64,000 bases of DNA from Pseudomaricurvus alkylphenolicus (GTDB lineage: Bacteria; Pseudomonadota; Gammaproteobacteria; Pseudomonadales; Cellvibrionaceae): contig NZ_JAAQPI010000003.1 in assembly GCF_011683955.1 (NCBI RefSeq), positions 434,001 through 498,000 on the forward strand, written 5' to 3'. Shown piece after piece: positions 1 to 11,567 of this stretch. Position numbers and translations under genes: made by a program. Below the pieces are notes generated by a model. It was given only the letters and a program-made list of their open reading frames with translations. It ran no database searches and was not told the origin of the DNA. The stretch's first letter is position 1. The number at the start of each line of letters is the position of its first letter.

Positions 1-569
1 AAACGGCGGTTTCTGACCATTTTCAAACCCTTGGCATCTGTGTGGTGGATGCCGATCTGGCCTCTCGTGTGGTGGTTGAACCGGGGCGCCCGGCGCTAGA
101 GAAGATCGCTGACCACTTTGGCGCAGAAATGCTTCTCCCCGATGGCAATATGAATCGTGCATTGATGAGAGAAAAGATATTTGCCAGTCCTGACGAAAAA
201 CGCTGGCTCGAAGCCTTACTTCATCCTCTGATTCGGGAAGAGATTGTCTCCGGCCTGGAGAACGCCACATCACCCTATGCTCTTCTCGTTTCACCACTGT
301 TGGTAGAAACAGGGCAAAACACGCTGACCCGCAGGGTGTTAGTCGTGGATGTCCCTGAAGAACTACAGTTGTCTCGAACCATGTTACGCGACAGCAACAG
401 TGCTGAGCAGGTGCACGCCATTATGGCCAGTCAGGCCAGTCGTGAGCAGCGACTTGGTTATGCGGATGATGTGATCGTTAACGACAGCAGTCTTGAAGCT
501 CTGCAACAGAAAGTCAATGGGTTACACCAACGCTATCTGCAAATGGTAAATGAGGAGGGAACTCAGTGA
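1..569 (+). CDS. coaE: Dephospho-CoA kinase, 5'-truncated by the window edge
   Basis: CoaE phosphorylates dephospho-CoA on the ribose 3'-OH, the last step of CoA synthesis, in the cytoplasm. The reading frame is open from base 3 (TAVSDHFQTLGICVVDAD...), which matches the family just after its P-loop. The GxxGSGK(S/T) itself lies outside the window, and the two bases before codon 1 would complete the P-loop lysine. Typical CoaE signatures follow: DADLASR, HPLIRE, and the PLLVETG core with a VVDVPEELQLSR lid region. A methionine codon at base 42 is internal, not the start. The gene overlaps yacG as GTGA (566-569), so the two are translationally coupled. In pseudomonads pilD precedes coaE, so a type IV pilus locus may lie to the left (inference). 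Confidence 0.95.
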   Translation, partial: TAVSDHFQTLGICVVDADLASRVVVEPGRPALEKIADHFGAEMLLPDGNMNRALMREKIFASPDEKRWLEALLHPLIREEIVSGLENATSPYALLVSPLLVETGQNTLTRRVLVVDVPEELQLSRTMLRDSNSAEQVHAIMASQASREQRLGYADDVIVNDSSLEALQQKVNGLHQRYLQMVNEEGTQ

Positions 570-769
570 ACACACCAGTCCCTACGCTTAATTGTCCCAC
601 CTGCCAGAAGACCATCGAGTACTCCAACAAGTATCCTTACAGACCTTTTTGCAGTGAACGCTGCAAATTTATCGATTTGGGAGAGTGGGGCGATGAAAAC
701 CGCAGAATCAGGGGCAACTCAGTGTACGATGATTTGTTATCGGGAGATTTGAACGATCCTGACTTATAG
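566..769 (+). CDS. yacG: DNA gyrase inhibitor YacG, zinc-binding
   Basis: YacG is a small zinc-ribbon protein that binds GyrB and blocks gyrase from binding DNA. The 67-residue product carries the four expected cysteines as CPTC near residues 10-13 and CSERC near 29-33, followed by the FIDLGEW signature typical of the family. It starts with GTG at 566, overlapping the coaE stop, and GAGGAGGGA at 552-560 is a strong ribosome-binding site for it. The CoaE-YacG pair is conserved across gammaproteobacteria. Length and motifs are normal, so the call is secure. Confidence 0.95.
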   Translation: MNTPVPTLNCPTCQKTIEYSNKYPYRPFCSERCKFIDLGEWGDENRRIRGNSVYDDLLSGDLNDPDL

Positions 770-903
770 TCTGCGATTATCATACACAACACCACTCACA
801 CCTTGATATGACCTGCTTGTTTTCAGAGAAGACACTTTTTGGTACTTGGGGCGTATATCAAATCGTATTACCCCCCACAAAATAGCAAAGAGGAGACATC
901 GAC

Positions 904-1656
904 TTGGACAGAGGTTATCAATACGAATTTTCCGACAAGGGAACGGAGATGTTCAATGCCTCAGGCAGGCAGAAAAAGGCGATGACCATGGTCAACGTTT
1001 TGTCTGAGTTTATTGATGAACCTCTTGATACGCTGACAGTACTGAATGTTGGAGGTTCCGCAGGTATTATCGATGAATATCTGTCCCGATATTTTGGCCA
1101 GGTAACCGGTATAGATATTGATGAAAAAGCAATATCTTATGCAAATCAACATTTCCGAAAAGGCAATTTACGCTTCGAATTAGGCGATGCGATGGGCATG
1201 AAGTATCAGCCCAATACATTTGATGTTGTCGTTTGCTCACAGGTTTATGAGCATGTGCCGGATGCCGAAATTTTGATGTCTGAAATTTTCCGGGTTTTAC
1301 GGCCAAAAGGAACCGTTTATTTTGCCGCAGGCAATCGAATAATGGTAAATGAGCCTCATTACAACCTGCCGTTTCTCTCTGTAATCCCGCGCCCCCTCGC
1401 ACATAAATATGTAAGAATGGCTGGTAAAGGTGAATTTTATCATGAGAAACACTTCACCTATTGGGGTCTAAAAAGGCTCGTAAATCGGTTTGAAGTGACT
1501 GACTATACGCCACTGATTCTAGCTGACCCCGAAAAATATGGTGCAGATTATATGGTAAAGCCGGGATCAAGAAAGCAGAAACTTGCCGTGTTTGTTTCAA
1601 CACACATGATTTGGTTAGTACCTGGATATATATGGGTACTAAAAAAACCTGAATAA
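904..1656 (+). CDS. Class I SAM-dependent methyltransferase (Methyltransf_11 type)
   Basis: A 250-residue Rossmann-fold methyltransferase. Motif I appears as VLNVGGSAG (about residues 46-54), the acidic end of strand beta-2 as GIDID, and motif IV/post-IV as FDVVVCSQVYEHVPD with RVLRPKG. The substrate cannot be read from the sequence, and the C-terminal third has no landmark I recognise. The start is TTG at 904, chosen because AAGAGGAG sits about 9 bases upstream. The gene is visibly more AT-rich than the neighbouring core genes and has no obvious link to them, so it may have been acquired by transfer. It converges on the mutT-thiE gene with only 11 bases between stops. Confidence 0.8.
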   Translation: MDRGYQYEFSDKGTEMFNASGRQKKAMTMVNVLSEFIDEPLDTLTVLNVGGSAGIIDEYLSRYFGQVTGIDIDEKAISYANQHFRKGNLRFELGDAMGMKYQPNTFDVVVCSQVYEHVPDAEILMSEIFRVLRPKGTVYFAAGNRIMVNEPHYNLPFLSVIPRPLAHKYVRMAGKGEFYHEKHFTYWGLKRLVNRFEVTDYTPLILADPEKYGADYMVKPGSRKQKLAVFVSTHMIWLVPGYIWVLKKPE

Positions 1657-1667
1657 TAACGAAGGAA

Positions 1668-2597
1668 CTACCACCAAGCCCTAATCCCAGCAATCCCCTG
1701 CGCACCCGCTGCACGAGCCTGTTCAAGCTCAGCATCAGTCATACCGCCAAGAGCATAAACAGGCAGCTTTGACACAGCAACCAACTCGGCAAAACGCTCC
1801 CACCCCAGCGGCTCAGCATCAGGATGTGAAGCAGTCGCAGCCACGGGAGACAGGGTCACAAAGTCCACCCCCAAGGCCTCGGCGTGGTCCAATTCGGCTT
1901 TATTGTGGCAGGAGGCACTGACCAGTTGTCCGGGAGATTTGGTCAGCTCCTTTGTGCCCATCAACTGAGCGCTGGTCAGGTGAATGCCATCCGCAGTACC
2001 GGCATCACCCTTGGTGGAGTTCAATATCAATCGGGCGTTATGTCTCTCGCAGAGCTCCTTGGCGCGAATTCCCAAGCTCTGCCATTGCGGATCGCCCCAG
2101 GTCGTCTGACGCAATTGCACCAGACGAATCCCCTGATCCAAAGCCACCGCCAAACGCTTTAGTACTGTGTCCGGCTCCGACTCGTCACCAGTGATTAGCA
2201 GTCTCTGAGGCAGACGCGCCGCCGTAACAATGGGCACATTGGCGGCTGGAAATTGAAAATCCTGTAACCCATCCGGGCGCACCCAGGTAATGGGCTGCCC
2301 CTCTTTGCCATGAGCCTGGCCATCAAAAGCAGTGACATCCCACACATCCAGCAATACGGATTTGTCGGGATAATCGTGACGAATCTGGATAAGCGGAGCC
2401 ATTTTGGTCGGGCGAATGCCCAACTCTTCCTGCAACTCACGGCCCAGTGCCTCCTGCACCGATTCACCGGATTCCAGCTTGCCACCGGGAAATTCCCACA
2501 GGCCGCCCTGATGGGTGTGGTCAGGACGACGGGCAATCAGGATTTGGCCAAGACCGTCTCTGATGACGCCGGCAGCCACATGGATAACTTTGCTCAC
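1668..2597 (-). CDS. mutT: Fused Nudix hydrolase (MutT) / ThiE-like protein
   Basis: The N-terminal half (residues 1-130) is a MutT-type Nudix domain that in this family removes 8-oxo-dGTP. The Nudix box is complete: GKLESGE...REL.EELGI. Residues about 135-309 form a ThiE/TenI-like TIM barrel (LVQLRQTTW, GIHLTS, ASCHN, VDFVTLSPV, PVYALGG). This fusion is common next to argJ in gammaproteobacteria. Whether the ThiE half makes thiamine phosphate is unclear, because bona fide ThiE normally has a longer phosphate-binding region. The start is GTG at 2597, overlapping the argJ stop as GTGA, so it is the distal gene of a secA-argJ-mutT run. Confidence 0.9.
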   Translation of the reverse strand: MSKVIHVAAGVIRDGLGQILIARRPDHTHQGGLWEFPGGKLESGESVQEALGRELQEELGIRPTKMAPLIQIRHDYPDKSVLLDVWDVTAFDGQAHGKEGQPITWVRPDGLQDFQFPAANVPIVTAARLPQRLLITGDESEPDTVLKRLAVALDQGIRLVQLRQTTWGDPQWQSLGIRAKELCERHNARLILNSTKGDAGTADGIHLTSAQLMGTKELTKSPGQLVSASCHNKAELDHAEALGVDFVTLSPVAATASHPDAEPLGWERFAELVAVSKLPVYALGGMTDAELEQARAAGAQGIAGIRAWW

Positions 2598-3820
2598 GTG
2601 CGGTATTCGGCGTTGATGGTCACATAATCGTGGGACAGATCGGTGGTCCAGACACGGTCGCTCGCATCCCCCCGATCCAGATGAATGCGGATGGTGATAT
2701 TTTCCTGGTTCATCACCGCCTGGCCCGCCTCTTCGGTGTAGCTGGGGGCACGACCACCGTTTTCGACAATCAGTACGTCACCCAACCACACTTTGATGCG
2801 ATCCGAGTCCAACCCGTCCACACCGGCATAACCGATGGCCGCCACAATACGGCCCCAGTTTGGGTCCGAGGCAAACAAGGCGGTTTTTACCAGCGGAGAT
2901 TGCGCAACACTGTAGGCTACCTTGACGGCTTCTTCCGACGAAGTCGCGGCCTCCACCTCGATAGTGACAAATTTGGTCGCGCCTTCGCCATCGGTCACAA
3001 TCGCCTGAGCCAGCTGAATATGAATATCGGTAACCGCTGCCGTCAGCTTGGCATAGAGTTCTGAATCGGCATCGGTGATCTCCGGCAGCTTGCTCTGCCC
3101 GGTGGCAACCAACATACAGGAATCATTGGTAGACGTGTCACCGTCAACGGTAATGCGGTTAAACGAAGCATCTGCCGCGTGCTTGACCAATTGATTCAGC
3201 AGATCCTGCGAAACCGCCGCATCGGTGGCGATATAGCCCAACATGGTTGCCATATTGGGTTTGATCATGCCGGAACCCTTGGAGATACCACTGACGGTGA
3301 CCGTTTCACCATCGTGATCAAACTGGACGGTAGCACCTTTGGGCCGAGTGTCGGTGGTCATAATGCCCTGGGCAGCGGCTTCCCATCCATCGGCGGTCAG
3401 GTTTTGCAGTGCCTCCGGCAGTGCTGCCAACAGACGATCCATCGGTAGCCTTTCGCCAATCACACCGGTGGAAAAAGGCAGTACTTGCTCCGCGCTGACA
3501 TCGCCACCCGCAAGTTTGGCCAGCTCCTCACAGGAGCTGAGAGCATCACTGAGACCTTCATCCCCGGTACAGGCGTTGGCGTTGCCGCTATTGATCAACA
3601 GATAACGGGTTTCAGCACTGGGCAGGTTACGCTTACACAGGGTTACCGGGGCGGCGCAGAAGGCGTTTTGGGTAAACACGCCAGAGGTTCGGCTGCCCGG
3701 CGCCAGCTCCAACACCACCAAGTCCCGTCGCCCCGGGGTTTTGATGCCCGCGCTGGCAGTACCCAACTTAACGCCGGGAACAGGATGCATTGTGGGAAAA
3801 GGAAACTCGCCAACCGCCAT
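2594..3820 (-). CDS. argJ: Bifunctional ornithine acetyltransferase / N-acetylglutamate synthase
   Basis: ArgJ recycles the acetyl group from N-acetylornithine to glutamate in the cyclic arginine pathway; bifunctional forms also use acetyl-CoA. The 408-residue product has the autoproteolytic site KPNMATMLG, with Thr192 as the new N-terminal nucleophile of the beta chain. It also has the NSGNANACTG oxyanion-region motif and the DGDTSTND motif, and the length is typical. It follows secA with a 51-base gap and overlaps the start of the Nudix fusion, so co-transcription is likely. Confidence 0.95.
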   Translation of the reverse strand: MAVGEFPFPTMHPVPGVKLGTASAGIKTPGRRDLVVLELAPGSRTSGVFTQNAFCAAPVTLCKRNLPSAETRYLLINSGNANACTGDEGLSDALSSCEELAKLAGGDVSAEQVLPFSTGVIGERLPMDRLLAALPEALQNLTADGWEAAAQGIMTTDTRPKGATVQFDHDGETVTVSGISKGSGMIKPNMATMLGYIATDAAVSQDLLNQLVKHAADASFNRITVDGDTSTNDSCMLVATGQSKLPEITDADSELYAKLTAAVTDIHIQLAQAIVTDGEGATKFVTIEVEAATSSEEAVKVAYSVAQSPLVKTALFASDPNWGRIVAAIGYAGVDGLDSDRIKVWLGDVLIVENGGRAPSYTEEAGQAVMNQENITIRIHLDRGDASDRVWTTDLSHDYVTINAEYRT

Positions 3821-3871
3821 GGTCTACCTCGTTGTTTTCTGTGTCAGCCCGGTATCTATACCGGCGCAGTT

Positions 3872-6598
<2,727 letters not shown>

Positions 6599-6766
6599 GT
6601 CAGAGTCCAAAAATTGTCAGTTTTGAGGCTGTAGACGGCTCTTTCAGCACTTTCTGTCAGCCCTGGCACAGCTGCTGAGTCTCTTATGTCAGCAGCGGCC
6701 GGATAAAGGGCACAAGTAAACCGAAAGGCGCCTGCGGAAGCAAGCAAAAAGATGGCGCCAGGGGGC

Positions 6767-7699
6767 TCAGCGCAGGGTGCGGTGAATATATCGGGAGGGG
6801 TCCACGGCGCGGCCGTGTTTGAAGACTTCGAAATGGACGTGAGGGCCGGTGGATCGACCGGAGCTGCCCATCAGGGCGACCACCTGGCCTTTTTTGATCA
6901 CATCACCAACCTTGACCTTGTTTTCGCTGTTGTGGGCGTAGCGGGTGGTAAAGCCATTACCGTGGTTGACCTCAACCATCTCGCCATAGCCACTGCGCTC
7001 GCCGGACCAGGTCACCACACCGGCCGCCACTGCGATCACATCGGAGCCCATTTTGCCGGCGAAATCCACGCCGTTATGCCAGGCGATATGGCCTTTAAAG
7101 GGGTCGGTACGGCGACCGTAGCGGGAAGACATCCAACCCTTTTTGACAGGACGACCGGCAATAAACACGTCGCGCTGAATTTTGCGCTTGGCCAGTAGCG
7201 CTTCCAGGGTTTCCAGCTGCTGCTGGCGATCAGAGATCTGCTCCGTCAGCTGGTCGATGGTCTGCAGAAAATCGGGGGGTTCATAGGCCTCACCCAGGAC
7301 CACGCCTTCGGGGCCGCCCACGGCAGGCGTCTGACTGAAGTCGAACTCGCCGCGGTCCAGTTTGGCAATGGTGGTCAGGCGTTCACCCAGGGCATCGAGC
7401 CGTAACAGCCGGGCCTGCAGCTCCGCCATACGCAGGGTCAAAGCCGCCAGCTTTTCCTCGGCGTCGCGGCGGGCCTGTTCCATATCGCGATGCTGCTGAT
7501 CCAGGGCATCTTCCCAGCTGCGAGCGGTATCGCGGGTAATGACGTCCGAGGCCTCTTTGGCACTCATCTCGTGACCCAGCAAGGCACCAAGGCCTACGGG
7601 AATCCCCAGCAAACAGACAGACAACATTGCACGAGTCCAGCCCCCGAGGGTAAAACTGCGTGTACGGCCATGGTGTTTGCTGACGACGATGATTTTCAC
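6767..7699 (-). CDS. M23 (LytM-type) metallopeptidase with N-terminal membrane anchor and coiled coil
   Basis: A 310-residue predicted periplasmic peptidoglycan hydrolase or hydrolase activator. There is one hydrophobic segment at about residues 24-45, then a charged coiled coil (about 50-100), then a second short coiled coil near 160-180. The LytM domain fills the C-terminal 130 residues and keeps the zinc ligands: HNGVDF (His and Asp), then HVHFEV near the end, with the SSGRSTGPH loop. An active endopeptidase is therefore plausible, unlike degenerate EnvC/NlpD forms. The position between lpxC and secA is the usual one in pseudomonads. The start is GTG at 7699 with no convincing ribosome-binding site, so the N-terminus is uncertain by a few residues. 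Confidence 0.88.
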   Translation of the reverse strand: MKIIVVSKHHGRTRSFTLGGWTRAMLSVCLLGIPVGLGALLGHEMSAKEASDVITRDTARSWEDALDQQHRDMEQARRDAEEKLAALTLRMAELQARLLRLDALGERLTTIAKLDRGEFDFSQTPAVGGPEGVVLGEAYEPPDFLQTIDQLTEQISDRQQQLETLEALLAKRKIQRDVFIAGRPVKKGWMSSRYGRRTDPFKGHIAWHNGVDFAGKMGSDVIAVAAGVVTWSGERSGYGEMVEVNHGNGFTTRYAHNSENKVKVGDVIKKGQVVALMGSSGRSTGPHVHFEVFKHGRAVDPSRYIHRTLR

Positions 7700-7837
7700 A
7701 GTGAATGCTTAATTTGTGGTTGGCTTATTTAGTTATTGACTTATAGATACAAGCTTTCGGGCCAATATGGCATAAAAAACAACCAATTACCAATCTTTGT
7801 TAAGACCTGACTTAAAGCTGGCGCGATATTCTCTTTT

Positions 7838-7855
7838 GGCCCGATTTTTCGGGCC
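7838..7855 (-). terminator. Hairpin just after the lpxC stop
   Basis: A perfect 7-bp stem (GGCCCGA / TCGGGCC) with a 4-base loop lies five bases beyond the lpxC stop codon. Read on the minus strand it is not followed by a T-run, so it could be a weak terminator or an mRNA 3'-end stabiliser rather than a canonical intrinsic terminator. Confidence 0.4.
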
Positions 7856-7860
7856 GGATG

Positions 7861-8772
7861 CTATACCGCCAGAATCGGCTTGATATAGGAAATCGGAGCG
7901 ACGGCTTCGTCTTCGAAGGTAACCACTTCCCAGCAATCTTCTTGAGTAATCAGCTGGCGCAGGGACTTGTTGTTGAGGCCGTGACCGGATTTGTGGGCCT
8001 TGAACTCACCAATCAGGCTGTTGCCCAGCAGATAGAGGTCACCAATGGCGTCGAGAATTTTGTGTTTGACGAATTCATCTTCGTAGCGCAGGCCATCTTC
8101 ATTGAGGATGCGATACTCGTCCACGACGATGGCATTGTCGACACTGCCGCCTTTGGCCAGGCCTTTAGAGCGCAGATACTCAATTTCGTGCATAAAACCG
8201 AAGGTGCGGGCGCGGCTGACTTCTTTCACAAACGAGGTGCTGGAGAAGTCCACCTCGGCATCCAGGGTACGGCCACGGAATACCGGATGATCGAAATCGA
8301 TGGAAAAGGACACTTTAAAGCCATCAAACGGCAGAAAACTGGCCACTTTGTCGCCATCTTCAACCACAACGGGCTTCTTAATACGGATAAACTTCTTGGG
8401 GGCCGTCTGCTCTTCGATACCAGCGGACTGGATCAGGAATACAAAGGGTCCCGCGCTGCCGTCCATAATCGGCACTTCTGCCGCGCTGACTTCGACAATG
8501 GCATTGTCGATACCCATTCCCGCCATCGCTGAGAGCAGATGCTCAACGGTGGAAACTCTCACATCCCCGTTCACCAGGGTTGTGGACAAAGTGGTATCAC
8601 CCACATTCACCGCTTTCGCCTGGATTTCCACCACGGGATCCAGATCCACCCGCCGAAATACAATGCCGGTATCAACCGGAGCGGGCAAGAGCGTCAAGTA
8701 GATTTTGTCGCCAGTGTGCAAACCTACGCCTGTGGCCCGAATTGCATTTTTTAGTGTGCGTTGTTTGATCAT
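7861..8772 (-). CDS. lpxC: UDP-3-O-acyl-N-acetylglucosamine deacetylase LpxC
   Basis: LpxC catalyses the committed, zinc-dependent step of lipid A synthesis. The 303-residue product has the zinc ligands His78 ([12 protein letters not shown]) and His237/Asp241 (HKILDAIGD), and the normal family length. It starts with ATG at 8772. It lies 229 bases downstream of ftsZ, a gap containing a long inverted repeat and a possible promoter, so it can be expressed separately from the division genes. The C-terminus is close to the family length, where FtsH-dependent turnover signals lie in enterobacteria; I see no specific degron. Confidence 0.97.
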   Translation of the reverse strand: MIKQRTLKNAIRATGVGLHTGDKIYLTLLPAPVDTGIVFRRVDLDPVVEIQAKAVNVGDTTLSTTLVNGDVRVSTVEHLLSAMAGMGIDNAIVEVSAAEVPIMDGSAGPFVFLIQSAGIEEQTAPKKFIRIKKPVVVEDGDKVASFLPFDGFKVSFSIDFDHPVFRGRTLDAEVDFSSTSFVKEVSRARTFGFMHEIEYLRSKGLAKGGSVDNAIVVDEYRILNEDGLRYEDEFVKHKILDAIGDLYLLGNSLIGEFKAHKSGHGLNNKSLRQLITQEDCWEVVTFEDEAVAPISYIKPILAV

Positions 8773-8811
8773 TTAAGTGATTTTCACCTGGCCGGGTCAA
8801 TTAATCGGCGA

Positions 8812-8840
8812 ATACTACCAAGTTAGTGCTTCTAAACCAA
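8812..8840 (-). promoter_or_regulatory. Possible lpxC promoter
   Basis: Read on the minus strand, TTGGTT (8840-8835) and TAGTAT (8817-8812) are separated by 17 bases and lie about 40 bases upstream of the lpxC start codon. Each box is only a moderate match to the sigma-70 consensus, so this is a candidate only. Confidence 0.3.
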
Positions 8841-8888
8841 TAGTGGGATTATCAAAACTCCCGCTGGCTCCCCTCGTGCCGGTTGAGA

Positions 8889-8936
8889 TTCGCAAATCCG
8901 GCATCCTTGCCTGGAGGGGTGTTTTGGATTTGCGAA
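8889..8936 (-). repeat. Inverted repeat / hairpin in the ftsZ-lpxC gap
   Basis: Perfect 11-bp arms TTCGCAAATCC (8889-8899) and GGATTTGCGAA (8926-8936) flank a 26-base loop that holds a second small stem (GGCA 8900-8903 with TGCC 8908-8911). On the minus-strand transcript this would fold between ftsZ and lpxC. It could end the ftsZ message or control read-through into lpxC. Confidence 0.55.
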
Positions 8937-9001
8937 CCTGTCCATACCCGCTTCTTTATATGTCTCCATATAAAAAGCAGGATGGATTTACCGCGACCGG
9001 A

Positions 9002-10168
9002 TCAGTCCGCCTGACGACGCAGGAAAGCCGGAATGTCCAGATATTCCATATCCTTGTCTTCCACCGGCTTTTGCACGGCTGAGCCAGTGGTCTTGACCGG
9101 CTGCTGACGCATGACGGTGGGCTTGTCCAACTCACTGTAATCGCGCTGGCCATTCGGACGCTGGGTATTGTCCACAACCATACGGGTAGGCGCAGGCGCT
9201 GTGGCTGCCCGAACTTCGCCCAGGCCAGTGGCAACCACAGTCACGCGCAGCTCGTCGCTCATCTCCGGATCGATTACGGTACCTACCACGACAGTGGCAT
9301 CCGCAGAGGCGAATTCTTCAACGGTATCACCCACTTCAGAAAACTCACCCAGAGACAGGTCCAGACCGGCCGTGATGTTAACCAGAATACCGCGAGCACC
9401 CTGCAGGTTGATATCTTCCAGTAGCGGGCTGCGAATGGCGGCTTCGGCGGCTTCACGTGCACGGTTTTCACCGCTGGCGCTGCCGGTGCCCATCATGGCC
9501 ATGCCCATTTCGGACATCACGGTGCGAACGTCTGCAAAGTCCACGTTGATCATACCCGGGCGGATAATCAAATCGGCAATACCCTGAACCGCGCCCAGCA
9601 GAACATCGTTGGCTTCTTTAAAGGCATCCAGCAGGCTGGTGGCTTTGCCCAATACTGCCAACAGTTTCTCGTTGGGAACGGTGATGAGTGAATCCACACG
9701 CTCTTGCAGTTCGCGGATACCGGCGTCGGCAATGGCCATGCGCTTTTTACCCTCGAACGGGAACGGCTTGGTCACCACCGCAACGGTAAGGATACCCAGC
9801 TCTTTGGCCACCTCGGCAACCACTGGGGCGCCACCGGTACCGGTACCGCCACCCATGCCAGCGGTGATAAAGACCATGTCGGCGCCATTCAGAACTTCAG
9901 CGATACGCTCGCGATCCTCGATGGCAGCCTGGCGGCCCACCTCTGGATTGGCGCCGGCACCGAGGCCTTTGGTGATATTGTTGCCCAACTGCAATACCGT
10001 GCGGGCATCAATGTCTTTCAGTGCCTGAGCGTCTGTGTTGGCACAGACAAACTCGACACCATCCACATCATTGGCAATCATGTGCTTAACGGCGTTACCG
10101 CCACCACCACCGACACCGACGACTTTGATTACTGCGTTTTGTGGAACGCTATCGACCAGTTCAAACAT
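9002..10168 (-). CDS. ftsZ: Cell division GTPase FtsZ
   Basis: FtsZ is the tubulin-like protein that forms the Z ring. The 388-residue product has the GGGTGTG signature loop at residues 106-112, the T7 synergy region [11 protein letters not shown] (about 206-216), and a conserved C-terminal peptide [11 protein letters not shown] that binds FtsA and ZipA, joined by a disordered linker rich in Pro, Arg and Gln. ATG start at 10168. It follows ftsA after 84 bases and is the last gene of the division block proper. Confidence 0.98.
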   Translation of the reverse strand: MFELVDSVPQNAVIKVVGVGGGGGNAVKHMIANDVDGVEFVCANTDAQALKDIDARTVLQLGNNITKGLGAGANPEVGRQAAIEDRERIAEVLNGADMVFITAGMGGGTGTGGAPVVAEVAKELGILTVAVVTKPFPFEGKKRMAIADAGIRELQERVDSLITVPNEKLLAVLGKATSLLDAFKEANDVLLGAVQGIADLIIRPGMINVDFADVRTVMSEMGMAMMGTGSASGENRAREAAEAAIRSPLLEDINLQGARGILVNITAGLDLSLGEFSEVGDTVEEFASADATVVVGTVIDPEMSDELRVTVVATGLGEVRAATAPAPTRMVVDNTQRPNGQRDYSELDKPTVMRQQPVKTTGSAVQKPVEDKDMEYLDIPAFLRRQAD

Positions 10169-10252
10169 AGTTTTTCCCCTCTTTTTCCCTGACCAGAACT
10201 CCGACTAAAGAGTTCTTTCACTAACAAACGGTTACATCAAACGAATTAACAA

Positions 10253-11491
10253 TTAAAAATTACCCTGAAACCAGGCTCTGACTTTTTCCCACCAGGAGTT
10301 TTCCTCAGCGACGACTGGCGGCTGCGGCGTGCGCGTTTCGCCCTGTTGCTGTTTGGCATAGAGCAACAGTCCGACTCCAGTGGAGTAAATCGGATTGTTG
10401 ACAATATCCGTCAGACCACTGACGTGTTGTGGATTACCCAGACGCACCGGCATATGGAAGATTTCTTCAGCCAGCTCCACAACACCCTCCATTTTTGCGG
10501 TACCACCGGTAAGAACGATGCCCGCCGCCACCAGGTCTTCAAAACCGCTGCGACGCAGCTCAGCCTGCACCAGCGTAAACAGTTCGTCATATCTCGGCTC
10601 AACAACTTCGGCCAGAGCCTGGCGGGACAAATCCCTGGGCTCACGATCACCGACGCTGGGTACCTTGATGGTTTCCTCCGGGCCGGTAAGCTTCGCCAGC
10701 GCGCAGGCATACTTGATTTTGATGTCTTCTGCGTGTGGCGTCGGTGTGCGCAACGCCATGGCGATATCGTTGGTTACCTGATCGCCGGCAATCGGAATCA
10801 CTCCGGTGTGGCGAATGGAGCCTTCGGTAAAGACGGCAATATCTGTGGTGCCTCCGCCGATATCCACCAGGCATACACCCAGCTCTTTTTCATCTTCAGT
10901 AAGGACAGAATGACTGGAAGCAAGCTGCTCCAGAATTACATCTTCCACTTCAAGCCCGCACCGGCGAATACATTTTTCAATATTCTGGGCCGCATTGACG
11001 GCACAGGTCACCAAGTGCACCTTTGCCTCCAGACGCACGCCGGACATGCCCAGTGGCTCCTTGACGCCCTCTTGCTCGTCAATGAGATATTCCTGCGGCA
11101 GAATGTGCAGGATTTTCTGGTCCGCCGGAATTGCCACTGCCTGGGCCGCGTCAATCACGCGGTCCAGATCCTGGCTGAAAACCTCGCGATCCTTAATGGC
11201 GACAATACCGTGCGAGTTAAGGCTGCGAATGTGGCTGCCCGCAATGCCGGCGTAGACCGAGTGGATCTGGCACCCCGCCATCAACTCGGCCTCTTCCACG
11301 GCTCGCTGAATCGACTGCACCGTAGACTCGATATTGACAACCACGCCCTTTTTCAGACCGGTCGAGCGGTGCGAACCGATACCAACGATTTCAAGCTCCC
11401 CATCGCTGGAAATCTCGCCGACGATGGCAACCACCTTAGACGTGCCAATGTCTAGGCCTACGATCATGCGATTTTCATTTGCCTGCGCCAT
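10253..11491 (-). CDS. ftsA: Cell division protein FtsA
   Basis: FtsA is an actin-like ATPase that tethers FtsZ to the membrane. The 412-residue product has the phosphate-1 motif IVGLDIGTSKV at the N-terminus, phosphate-2 as CLVDIGGGTTDIA, and adenosine motif VLTGGTAKMEG. It ends in an amphipathic helix, NSWWEKVRAWFQGNF, that acts as the membrane-targeting sequence. ATG start at 11491. It is separated from ftsQ by 76 bases and precedes ftsZ. Confidence 0.97.
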   Translation of the reverse strand: MAQANENRMIVGLDIGTSKVVAIVGEISSDGELEIVGIGSHRSTGLKKGVVVNIESTVQSIQRAVEEAELMAGCQIHSVYAGIAGSHIRSLNSHGIVAIKDREVFSQDLDRVIDAAQAVAIPADQKILHILPQEYLIDEQEGVKEPLGMSGVRLEAKVHLVTCAVNAAQNIEKCIRRCGLEVEDVILEQLASSHSVLTEDEKELGVCLVDIGGGTTDIAVFTEGSIRHTGVIPIAGDQVTNDIAMALRTPTPHAEDIKIKYACALAKLTGPEETIKVPSVGDREPRDLSRQALAEVVEPRYDELFTLVQAELRRSGFEDLVAAGIVLTGGTAKMEGVVELAEEIFHMPVRLGNPQHVSGLTDIVNNPIYSTGVGLLLYAKQQQGETRTPQPPVVAEENSWWEKVRAWFQGNF

Positions 11492-11567
11492 TACACACCC
11501 TCGCTGTTGGGCTTGCCGGATTGTATTTGCATCATTGTGTTTCTGTTCATAATGGTCATGTTTTTAT

